From NCBI GenBank assembly GCA_947071955.1, contig CAMTGL010000019.1, forward strand, positions 1 through 15,753: DNA of 15,753 nt. Direction: 5' to 3'. Within the stretch, counting starts at the first letter, position 1, and the number at the start of each line of letters is the position of its first letter. The DNA comes from an uncultured Plesiomonas sp. GTDB taxonomy: Bacteria > Pseudomonadota > Gammaproteobacteria > Enterobacterales > CAMTGL01. Position numbers and translations under genes: made by a program. The notes beneath the pieces are model-generated. The model saw only the letters and a program-made list of their open reading frames with translations. It was not told where the DNA came from and ran no database searches. This document shows positions 8,221-14,261 of the stretch, piece by piece.

Positions 8221-8249
8221 AGGCCAGCGCATTGTCGCTGGCCTTTTTT
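8221..8249 (+). terminator. Rho-independent terminator of the efflux operon
   Basis: Perfect 9-bp GC-rich stem AGGCCAGCG / CGCTGGCCT with a 6-base loop, followed immediately by TTTTT. It lies 61 bp past the RND stop. Just upstream, TAACACAG (8167-8174) and CTGTGTTA (8203-8210) form a second, weaker inverted repeat around an internal GGTTAACC palindrome. Confidence 0.92.
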
Positions 8250-8250
8250 A

Positions 8251-8279
8251 TTACCTATTCGCGATGCTTGCCGTACAAT
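8251..8279 (+). promoter_or_regulatory. Possible ubiK promoter
   Basis: TACAAT (8274-8279) is a good -10 box. The matching -35, TTACCT (8251-8256) at 17-bp spacing, is poor. It lies directly after the preceding terminator and 30 bp before the ubiK ATG, which is consistent with an independent promoter. Confidence 0.4.
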
Positions 8280-8308
8280 GCTTACAGCACTTTCGGAGGA
8301 TAACCCTG

Positions 8309-8608
8309 ATGATTGATCCAAAAAAAATTGAGCAACTGGCCCGCCAAGTTCATGAGTCTATGCCAAAAGGTATTCGTGAGTTTGGTGAAGAGGCTGAGAA
8401 AAAAATCCGCCAAACACTGCAAGCACAGCTCGGCCGGTTAGATTTGGTTAGCCGTGAAGAGTTTGATGTACAAACTCAGGTGCTGTTGCGTACCCGTGAA
8501 AAACTAACTCAGTTTGAAGCTCGTTTAGCCGAACTCGAAGCGCGTCTGGCTGCACAATCATCTGCCAACACCGCTCCGATTAGCCAAGAGAGCGACAAAA
8601 GCGAATAA
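8309..8608 (+). CDS. ubiK: Ubiquinone biosynthesis accessory factor UbiK (YqiC, BMFP family)
   Basis: A small accessory factor that binds UbiJ and supports the aerobic ubiquinone-modifying complex; purified relatives are amphipathic, trimeric and membrane-fusogenic. The 99-aa product matches E. coli YqiC/UbiK almost residue for residue over the first 65 positions (MIDPKKIEQLARQVHESMP, then KKIRQTLQAQLGRLDLVSRE). The region at about 60-88 is a heptad-like coiled coil (LRTREKLTQFEARLAELEARL). The tail is short, variable and Ser/Glu-rich. The start is at 8309 because GGAGGA (8295-8300) lies 8 bases upstream and the product then begins at the conserved MIDPKK; an upstream in-frame start at 8264 would precede the ribosome site. 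A terminator follows. In E. coli the gene neighbours ribB and zupT, as it nearly does here. Confidence 0.97.
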   Translation: MIDPKKIEQLARQVHESMPKGIREFGEEAEKKIRQTLQAQLGRLDLVSREEFDVQTQVLLRTREKLTQFEARLAELEARLAAQSSANTAPISQESDKSE

Positions 8609-8632
8609 CTGCCCTTTTCTTAGTAAATCATC

Positions 8633-8673
8633 AAAACAGCGCAAATACGGTATCAACATGCGCTGTTTTATTT
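8633..8673 (+). terminator. Rho-independent terminator after ubiK
   Basis: Perfect 11-bp stem AAAACAGCGCA (8633-8643) / TGCGCTGTTTT (8659-8669) with a 15-base loop and a short T-rich tail (TTTTATTTT). The A-run in the left arm could let it work, less well, on the other strand. Confidence 0.85.
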
Positions 8674-8886
8674 TCGGTTGCCGCACACCCCTTTTCCTTG
8701 CCTTACAACGCTCTGCTTTTGCAGTGTATCCCTGAAATTATTCTATCTTTGTGCTGTTTATCTCTCTGGCAGTTTATCGACCGCATTTTCCCAACAATTC
8801 GGTTTTACAAAGATATGATTAAAAGAAAACCGTGACACACCCACTATTGATTGTTAATTCCTATTAATTATATCTGTAATGTGGGC
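8674..8886. other. Intergenic stretch with no recognisable feature
   Basis: Between the ubiK terminator and the zupT promoter there are about 210 bases without a supportable ORF, RNA structure or repeat. The distal half is AT-rich (from about 8810 onward), which could serve as upstream promoter DNA for zupT. Confidence 0.6.
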
Positions 8887-8937
8887 TTTATTTTCCGTTA
8901 AAACCCGTTACAATTAATGCAACTGAGAATCATTATC
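8887..8937 (+). promoter_or_regulatory. zupT promoter with overlapping Fur-box-like operator
   Basis: A -10 box TACAAT (8909-8914) with a weak -35 TTTATT (8887-8892, 16-bp spacing) predicts a start near 8920. GCAACTGAGAATCATTATC (8919-8937) matches the classical 19-bp Fur box GATAATGATAATCATTATC at 15 of 19 positions, with a perfect right half. The site covers the predicted start, where Fur-iron would block transcription. The match is seen in the sequence; regulation by Fur is inferred. Confidence 0.65.
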
Positions 8938-8961
8938 AAATAATAGTAAAGGAATATCATC

Positions 8962-9729
8962 ATGTCGACTGCACTGATACTGACAGTTCTGGCCGGTAGC
9001 GCGACCTTTATCGGTGCAATCGGCGGTGTTATCGGGCGTAAGCCATCAAACCGCGTCTTAAGTTTTTCACTCGGCTTTGCGGCCGGCATTATGCTGTTAA
9101 TCGCATTAATGGAAATGCTGCCGGCAACACTGGCCACCCCCGGTGTCAGCGCGCTGACCGGTTACGGGGCATTTATTGTCGGATTACTAGGCTATTTTGC
9201 GCTCGACCGCTTATTGCCGCACGATCACGCCCATGATCTGATGCTCAATAACCATGATCACAGCACACCACGCCCGCCCAAAGACATTAAACGGGCGGCC
9301 ATTTTGCTGACCTTAGGTATCAGCCTGCACAACTTTCCTGAAGGTATTGCCACTTATGTGACTGCCAGCACCAACCTTGAGCTGGGTCTGGGCATTGCGC
9401 TCGCGGTGGCTATTCACAATATTCCTGAAGGGTTAGCCGTAGCCGCCCCCGTATATGCCGCTACCGGTTCTAAGCGAAAAGCACTGTTTTGGGCTGGATT
9501 ATCAGGTGTAGCCGAAATTGTTGGCGGATTACTGGCGGCCTTTGTGTTTGGCGACAGCATCAACCCCGTTGGCATGGCAATGATTATGGCGGCAGTGGCC
9601 GGTATCATGGTGGCACTGTCTGTTGATGAGCTGATGCCTCTGGCAAAAGAGATCGACCCGAAAACCAACCCAAGCCACGGGGTACTGTGCGGTATGGCCG
9701 TCATGGGGATCAGTTTAGCTCTGCTGTAA
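8962..9729 (+). CDS. zupT: Divalent metal transporter ZupT (ZIP family)
   Basis: An inner-membrane ZIP-family importer with broad substrate range (zinc, iron, manganese, cobalt in E. coli). The 255-aa protein has the eight-helix ZIP layout. The metal-site motifs HNFPEG (123-128, TM4) and HNIPEG (152-157, TM5) are both intact, with the MEMLP (50-54) and VDELMPLAKEID (221-232) signatures also matching E. coli ZupT. The loop between TM3 and TM4 carries five histidines (H87, H89, H91, H98, H100), more than the E. coli loop as I recall it. ATG 8962 is preceded by AAAGGA with 8-base spacing. It stands alone in its transcription unit behind the Fur-like site, which points to a role in iron as well as zinc supply. 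Confidence 0.97.
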   Translation: MSTALILTVLAGSATFIGAIGGVIGRKPSNRVLSFSLGFAAGIMLLIALMEMLPATLATPGVSALTGYGAFIVGLLGYFALDRLLPHDHAHDLMLNNHDHSTPRPPKDIKRAAILLTLGISLHNFPEGIATYVTASTNLELGLGIALAVAIHNIPEGLAVAAPVYAATGSKRKALFWAGLSGVAEIVGGLLAAFVFGDSINPVGMAMIMAAVAGIMVALSVDELMPLAKEIDPKTNPSHGVLCGMAVMGISLALL

Positions 9730-9757
9730 TAGTTAACAGCCGGTTACCACGGTATAT

Positions 9758-9776
9758 AAACAGTAACTGTTTGTTT
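9758..9776 (+). terminator. Weak possible terminator after zupT
   Basis: AAACAG-TAA-CTGTTT forms a 6-bp AU-rich hairpin with a triloop followed by GTTT. It is thermodynamically weak, so readthrough into the next gene is plausible. Confidence 0.3.
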
Positions 9777-9817
9777 AAAAACTAAAATATATGATGTCGT
9801 ACCGGCTCATTACACTA

Positions 9818-9918
9818 CTATCGGTAAAATGTTGCAGCGAAAACCACAATTCGTGACTACATTTTCTAATAAGGTAGCCACACGTTACAAAATGGCTGCC
9901 CACCGTATTTTCCGATAG
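9818..9918 (+). promoter_or_regulatory. Potentially structured 5' leader of the HD-GYP gene
   Basis: CTATCGG-T-AAAAT (9818-9830) pairs with ATTTT-CCGATAG (9907-9918): 12 base pairs with a single bulged T, closing a loop of about 76 bases. Inside it GGTAGCCA (9873-9880) pairs with TGGCTGCC (9893-9900) as an 8-bp hairpin with one G-U pair and a 12-base loop. A TATGAT hexamer at 9790-9795 could be the -10 box, which would start the RNA just before the structure. The closing stem ends two bases before the first ATG. I do not recognise it as a known riboswitch; the conserved blocks of the cyclic di-GMP class I aptamer are absent. Confidence 0.4.
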
Positions 9919-9920
9919 AT

Positions 9921-12881
9921 ATGATAATGAGAATGAAGACTATGGCCTTGACTTGGCGTAACAAGCGCTATCCGCTGCAGATCCAGATAGCCAGCTTATT
10001 TAGTCTACTATTATTTCTAATAGGGATACTGCTGATCAGTTTTAATTACTACCGCACCAATAAGCTCAATATTGAAAATATGCATGCGTTATACCGCTAT
10101 ATCGGTGACAACGCCGCTTCAGAGTTGGAGCTGAACAGCCGTTCACTTGGGGTAGCCGTAAATCTGCTGACGACTATGCCAATCACCACCTTCTCAACCC
10201 TTGAGCAACGGTTTGACTCGCTGCCGCGCCTGCGCGAAATTCTGCTCAGTAGCCCGTATGCCAATGCGGTCTATTGTGGTTACAGTGACGGCGATATGTT
10301 CCTGATGCGCCGGATCTCAAAGTATGCACTCAGTGAATGGGATGCACCGGAAGACACTGCATGGGTCGTGCAAAGTGTTGATCATGAAGGCGATACCGTA
10401 CGGCAAAACTACCTGTACTTTGACTACAATCTTAAGCTGCTGGGTAACAGTGACCGGCCTGATTTCCAGTACGATCCGCGTGTCCGCCCGTGGTATAAGC
10501 TGTCAATGGCCAAACCGGGGCTGCAAATGGCACCGATGTATGTGTTTGCCGCTTCACGCGAAATTGGTACTACCATTAGCCGTGAAACGCAAAACCACCG
10601 AGGTGTGATTGGTATTGATATCTCACTGAAAACCTTCAGTGACCTGCTCAAAGAGCAACAGCTACCACCCGGCAGTAAAATGGCACTGATCAACCCGCAA
10701 AATAAAGTGGTCGCCAGCCTCGATCCACGTGAGGTCTTCCGTATGGATGCTGATCGCAGAATCAGTATGTCTTCAATAGATACGCTGCCCAATCCGGCAC
10801 TGTCAAAACTCTTACGAAAAGTTGAAGGCCAACCCTACACCAACACCTATAACCTTGAGTTTGAGGTGATGGGGCAGATGTGGTTTGGCTCGGTTATCCC
10901 TATCAAAAATTCACAAGGCACTTTCCGGTTAGCCGTTGCCACACCGTCTGATGTGCTGTTAGCCAGTTCAATTGAAATTCGCAACCAATCTACCCTGATT
11001 GCCATACTGGTACTGTTCACCGCCCTGCCAATTGTCTGGTGGATCTCTTACCGTATCTCGCGCCCGCTGCGCCAGCTACAGCAAGATGCCGAGCAAATCC
11101 GCCGTTTTAACTTTGAACAGCCCAAACCAATTAAATCAGTGGTGCTGGAAATCGATGATCTGGCACGCACCATGAGCCAGATGCGCAGCACTATCCAGCA
11201 ATTTTTGAATATTGGTAATTCACTGGCTGCAGAGCGTGATTTCACCACTCTGCTCTCTAGGTTAATGCATGAAACAACCAAATTGGTGGATATGGAAGGT
11301 GGGGTTATCTATCTGCCCGACCGTGACAGCATGACCCTGACACCAGCGCTGTGGCAGTGGCTAGGTCAGCCGCAGCCACTGCAGGATATCCCAACCATTC
11401 ATATCCCAAGTATGACCCACGCAGCCTTACAACAGGCGCTGCAGGGGCATGTAGTGCATCAGCAGTTAACCCAAAACCGCACCATTGCTGAATTATCCGG
11501 TTTTACCCATCAGTTGGGGGATTTAGAAGCCGTTATGGTTGCCATGCGTAACCGTGACAACCAGCTAATTGGCCTGCTGGTACTACTCAATCCGCACAGT
11601 ACTAGCCAAGCGATTGAACCGGCTAAACTCAAACTGGTTGAAGCCCTTGCCGGCAGTTTGTCGGTTTCAGTGGAAACACAGCGGCTGTTGCAAGAGCAAA
11701 AAAATCTGCTGAATGCCTTTATCCAGCTAATGGCCGGCGCAATTGACGCAAAAAGTGCCTATACCGGCGGCCACTGTCAGCGCGTACCAGAGATTACCGA
11801 AATGCTGGCTGAAGCGGCGGTGCAGGCACAAAGCGGGCCATTTATCGACTTTACGTTGAGTGATGAAGAGCGCGAAGAGCTGCATATCGCCAGTTGGTTA
11901 CACGACTGCGGTAAAGTCACCACCCCTGAATTTGTGGTGGATAAAGCCACCAAGCTCGAAACCATGTACGACCGTCTAAATGAAATTAGAATGCGTATTG
12001 AAGTACTCAAACGGGATGCCAAAATCAGTGCACTTGAGCAGCAACTTAAGGGGATCCCTAACGAACACATTGAGGCGTTATATCAGCAGCAGATCAGCGA
12101 ACTCGATGATGACTTCCTGTTTTTGGCCGAATCAAACGTGGGCGGTGAATTTATGTCTGATGAGCGTCTGGCGCGCATCAATAAAATTGCCGAGCGCCGC
12201 TGGTTGCGGACGCTTGATGATCGGATTGGCTTATCGCACGAAGAGCAGCAGCGTAAAGCGCGGGTAGAGCAACTTCCTCTGCCGGTATGGGAACACCTAC
12301 TGGCCGACCGCGAAGATCATATTTTCTACCGCGAAGCGCGTGATCGCCTGCCGGAAGGTCACGGCTTCCAGATGCAAGAGCCGCAATATCTGTATAACCG
12401 CGGAGAGATCTACAACCTCTCAATCCGGCGCGGTACGCTGACCGATGAAGAGCGCTATAAGATCAATGAGCACATTGTCCAGACTATTGTGATGCTCAAA
12501 ACACTGCCCTTCCCCCGTACCATGTCGCATGTGCCTGAGATTGCCGGTGGCCACCATGAACGTCTTGACGGCAACGGCTACCCTTGCCGTCTGAAAAAAG
12601 AGCAGATGAGCCTGACAGCTAGAATGATGGCGATTGCCGATGTTTTTGAGGCCCTCACCGCCGTCGACCGCCCATATAAAAAAGGGAAAACACTGACCGA
12701 ATCTTTGGGCATTATGGCCGGTATGGTCAAAGGTCAGCACTTGGATGCCGAGCTATTTACCCTGTTTTTACAAAGTGGGATCTGGCTAGATTACGCCCAG
12801 CGCTACATGCGCCCAGAGCAGATTGATGAGGTTGATATTGCACGCTTTTTACCGGTAAAAACAGAGCCGAATCTAGTCTAA
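9921..12881 (+). CDS. Membrane sensor with Cache, HAMP, GAF and HD-GYP domains (probable cyclic di-GMP phosphodiesterase)
   Basis: Likely a periplasmic-signal-controlled enzyme that hydrolyses cyclic di-GMP. TM1 is at about 20-42, followed by a periplasmic double-Cache sensor at 43-352 (with RVRPWYKLSMAKPG at 187-200 and GVIGIDISL at 228-236). TM2 is at 356-377, HAMP at 378-430 (ISRPLRQL), GAF at 435-590 and HD-GYP from about 597. Metal and catalytic residues are all present: H618 (TGGHCQRV), HDCGK (661-665), H851 (INEH), HHERLDGNGYP (878-888) and D907 (IADVFEALTAVDRPYK). Between KATKLE (675-680) and the RGTLTDEERYKINEH segment (837-851) is an insertion of about 155 residues, partly helical and charged. 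In canonical HD-GYP domains these segments are nearly adjacent. The start is ambiguous among ATGs at 9921, 9927, 9933 and 9942, none with a clear ribosome site. It lies 191 bp after zupT and converges on ribB. Confidence 0.93.
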   Translation: MIMRMKTMALTWRNKRYPLQIQIASLFSLLLFLIGILLISFNYYRTNKLNIENMHALYRYIGDNAASELELNSRSLGVAVNLLTTMPITTFSTLEQRFDSLPRLREILLSSPYANAVYCGYSDGDMFLMRRISKYALSEWDAPEDTAWVVQSVDHEGDTVRQNYLYFDYNLKLLGNSDRPDFQYDPRVRPWYKLSMAKPGLQMAPMYVFAASREIGTTISRETQNHRGVIGIDISLKTFSDLLKEQQLPPGSKMALINPQNKVVASLDPREVFRMDADRRISMSSIDTLPNPALSKLLRKVEGQPYTNTYNLEFEVMGQMWFGSVIPIKNSQGTFRLAVATPSDVLLASSIEIRNQSTLIAILVLFTALPIVWWISYRISRPLRQLQQDAEQIRRFNFEQPKPIKSVVLEIDDLARTMSQMRSTIQQFLNIGNSLAAERDFTTLLSRLMHETTKLVDMEGGVIYLPDRDSMTLTPALWQWLGQPQPLQDIPTIHIPSMTHAALQQALQGHVVHQQLTQNRTIAELSGFTHQLGDLEAVMVAMRNRDNQLIGLLVLLNPHSTSQAIEPAKLKLVEALAGSLSVSVETQRLLQEQKNLLNAFIQLMAGAIDAKSAYTGGHCQRVPEITEMLAEAAVQAQSGPFIDFTLSDEEREELHIASWLHDCGKVTTPEFVVDKATKLETMYDRLNEIRMRIEVLKRDAKISALEQQLKGIPNEHIEALYQQQISELDDDFLFLAESNVGGEFMSDERLARINKIAERRWLRTLDDRIGLSHEEQQRKARVEQLPLPVWEHLLADREDHIFYREARDRLPEGHGFQMQEPQYLYNRGEIYNLSIRRGTLTDEERYKINEHIVQTIVMLKTLPFPRTMSHVPEIAGGHHERLDGNGYPCRLKKEQMSLTARMMAIADVFEALTAVDRPYKKGKTLTESLGIMAGMVKGQHLDAELFTLFLQSGIWLDYAQRYMRPEQIDEVDIARFLPVKTEPNLV

Positions 12882-12911
12882 ATTCACAAAAAGTGTCGGT
12901 GAAATTAAGAG

Positions 12912-12952
12912 TATAAAAACAACTGACCGCGCAGTGAGTTCTGCGCGGTCAG
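12912..12952 (-). terminator. Rho-independent terminator of ribB
   Basis: Perfect 12-bp stem CTGACCGCGCAG / CTGCGCGGTCAG (12923-12934 with 12941-12952) and a 6-base loop. Read on the minus strand it is followed by TTGTTTTTAT, so it is oriented for ribB. On the plus strand no T-tract follows, though the hairpin may also protect the 3' end of the HD-GYP message. Confidence 0.92.
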
Positions 12953-12977
12953 CTCAGCGGCGAATGCCGCGGCAAAA

Positions 12978-13628
12978 TTATGCCTCGATTTGCTGTGCTA
13001 AACGATACGCCACCAAATCTTCAATCGTCAGAACCGGCATATCATGCTGTTTAGCAAACTCAACCACTTCCGGCATACGCGCCATGGTGCCGTCATCATT
13101 GGTCAACTCACACAACACGCCATAAGGTTTAAAACCGGACAGTTGCATCAGATCAATAGTCGCTTCAGTATGGCCACGGCGGGCCAATACGCCGCCACTG
13201 TGCGCACGCAGGGGGAACACATGCCCTGGGCGGTGAATATCCTGTGGCTGTGCGTCATCGGCAATCGCGGCACGAATCGTTGTCACACGGTCTTTCGCGG
13301 AAACACCGGTAGTCACGCCGGCAGCCGCTTCAATCGTCACCGTAAATGCGGTCTGATTTTGGCTTGAATTGACCTCAACCATCATCGGCAGCTCTAATAG
13401 CTGACGGCGCTCTTCGGTAATACACAGGCACACAATGCCACTACCATGACGAATAGTCAGCGCCATCTGCGCAGGGGTAATCGTCTCGGCAGCAAAAATC
13501 AGATCGCCTTCATTTTCACGATCTTCATCATCTAACACCAACACACCATTACCGGCACGCAATGCCGCTAAACCGCGTTCAACACGTTCAATGGGGGAGC
13601 CATAAGCACTAAGCAGTGACTGATTCAT
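12978..13628 (-). CDS. ribB: 3,4-dihydroxy-2-butanone 4-phosphate synthase RibB
   Basis: Converts ribulose 5-phosphate into 3,4-dihydroxy-2-butanone 4-phosphate and formate, supplying the four-carbon unit of riboflavin. The 216-aa product is the stand-alone RibB form (E. coli 217 aa) without a fused GTP cyclohydrolase II. The acidic loop LDDEDRENEGDLIFAAE (32-48) carries the metal and substrate residues. GSGIVCLCITEER, TGVSAKDRVTTIRAA, RPGHVFPLRAHSGGVLARRGHTEA and GVLCELTNDDGTMAR are all present, including the conserved catalytic His region. The minus-strand leader reads AAGGACG then 9 bases to ATG, a good ribosome site. Expression is expected to fall when FMN is abundant, because of the upstream riboswitch. 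Confidence 0.98.
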   Translation of the reverse strand: MNQSLLSAYGSPIERVERGLAALRAGNGVLVLDDEDRENEGDLIFAAETITPAQMALTIRHGSGIVCLCITEERRQLLELPMMVEVNSSQNQTAFTVTIEAAAGVTTGVSAKDRVTTIRAAIADDAQPQDIHRPGHVFPLRAHSGGVLARRGHTEATIDLMQLSGFKPYGVLCELTNDDGTMARMPEVVEFAKQHDMPVLTIEDLVAYRLAQQIEA

Positions 13629-13863
13629 GGTAAAAAACGTCCTTAATACACTTTAATGGATTACCAGAATCAGGGCACAACAAGAGGAGTTACTGCAACA
13701 AACCGGCAATCTACGTTCAAACAAGGGATACGTTGCAGCACAGCAACGTTCTGTCTGAGGCGATCCCCGATGGCAGCCGAACAGCTGGGTACGGTTTCCC
13801 AATAAAAAGTCAGCCTGACATTCGCCAGCAATTTTTATCCGGATAACCCGTCAGTGTCGTTAC
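13629..13863 (-). promoter_or_regulatory. ribB leader downstream of the FMN aptamer (expression platform)
   Basis: About 235 bases separate the aptamer from the ribB start. Visible elements, in minus-strand order, include a perfect 12-bp palindrome TTATCCGGATAA (13835-13846). Next is GTCA-GGC-TGAC followed by TTTTTATT (near 13801-13819), which could be a weak terminator. A 7-bp hairpin ACGTTGC / GCAACGT (13730-13736 with 13743-13749) follows. The terminator alternatives are not strong enough to say whether control is by termination or at translation. Confidence 0.4.
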
Positions 13864-14043
13864 TCTCTTCTATCCGGACTATAACCGTCGGCCCCGGCAT
13901 CTCACCGGATCTGCTGACCTTGCCGCAGTATAATCATGTGGTTACACACAATCACTACCGTGGCAAGCGCTCGCGGGCTGCTGCAATCTAGCTGATGCTA
14001 TCTACAGATACCGCCGGTGGGGACTTACACCCCGCCCTGAGAA
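13864..14043 (-). ncRNA. FMN riboswitch (RFN element) upstream of ribB
   Basis: Read on the minus strand, the conserved RFN blocks occur in order. First GGGCGGGGTGTAAGTCCCC then ACCGGCGGTA, followed by AGCCCGCGAGC, then GGTCAGCAGATCCGGTG, GCCGGGGCCGACGGTTA and TAGTCCGGATAGAAGAGAG. The variable arm between the AGCCCGCGAGC and GGTCAGCAGATC blocks is long, closed by CTTGCC / GGCAAG (13919-13924 with 13962-13967). The aptamer binds FMN and lowers ribB expression. Its 5' end lies only a few bases after the predicted transcription start, so it is the first structure to form in the transcript. Confidence 0.97.
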
Positions 14044-14055
14044 TTTAACGCTCTG

Positions 14056-14084
14056 AGCATACCGCCAACCGAGCACCACGGCAA
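14056..14084 (-). promoter_or_regulatory. ribB promoter
   Basis: On the minus strand TTGCCG (-35, 14079-14084) and TATGCT (-10, 14056-14061) are separated by exactly 17 bp. The predicted start near 14049 lies immediately before the FMN aptamer, which supports the call. Confidence 0.65.
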
Positions 14085-14098
14085 TTGTTGGCCAACAA
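14085..14098. promoter_or_regulatory. Perfect 14-bp palindrome abutting the ribB -35 box
   Basis: TTGTTGGCCAACAA is a perfect inverted repeat directly upstream of, and touching, the predicted -35 hexamer. Its position suits an activator or repressor dimer. I do not recognise the cognate regulator. Confidence 0.4.
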
Positions 14099-14157
14099 GA
14101 AGAGCGCTAGATCACGGAAAACCTGCTGTTTTTCCTCTATCAGCCAGCAAAAGAGCA

Positions 14158-14185
14158 TAAAAAAACCCAGCGCGAACGCTGGGTT
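14158..14185 (-). terminator. Rho-independent terminator of ilvC
   Basis: A 9-bp stem AACCCAGCG / CGCTGGGTT with a 4-base loop (TTCG on the minus strand) is followed on that strand by a run of T's, the complement of AAAAAAA at 14159-14165. It lies about 75 bp past the ilvC stop. A second hairpin, TATGCAA-AGTA-TTGCATA (14192-14209), lies between the stop and this terminator. Confidence 0.95.
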
Positions 14186-14261
14186 GTCTTGTATGCAAAG
14201 TATTGCATATAAACTTAGCGATAAAAAAGCCTTGTCTGTAAAAGGTCTGTATACCGAAAAA

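Noticed and set aside
8264..8308. Upstream start for UbiK at 8264
   Set aside because: The ribosome site GGAGGA lies downstream of it and the family N-terminus MIDPKK begins at 8309; the extension overlaps the probable promoter.
9818..9918. Cyclic di-GMP class I riboswitch before the HD-GYP gene
   Set aside because: A GGTAGCC string resembles part of that aptamer, but the other conserved blocks (such as the GGGCAAACC and CGCAAAGCC segments) are absent.
12420..12740. 106-aa minus-strand ORF inside the HD-GYP gene
   Set aside because: It overlaps the invariant HHExxDGxGYP coding region and has no recognisable family or ribosome site.
13681..13700. GAGGAG ribosome-site-like sequence on the plus strand in the ribB leader
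   Set aside because: No plus-strand reading frame of coding character follows; it lies within the transcribed ribB leader of the opposite strand.
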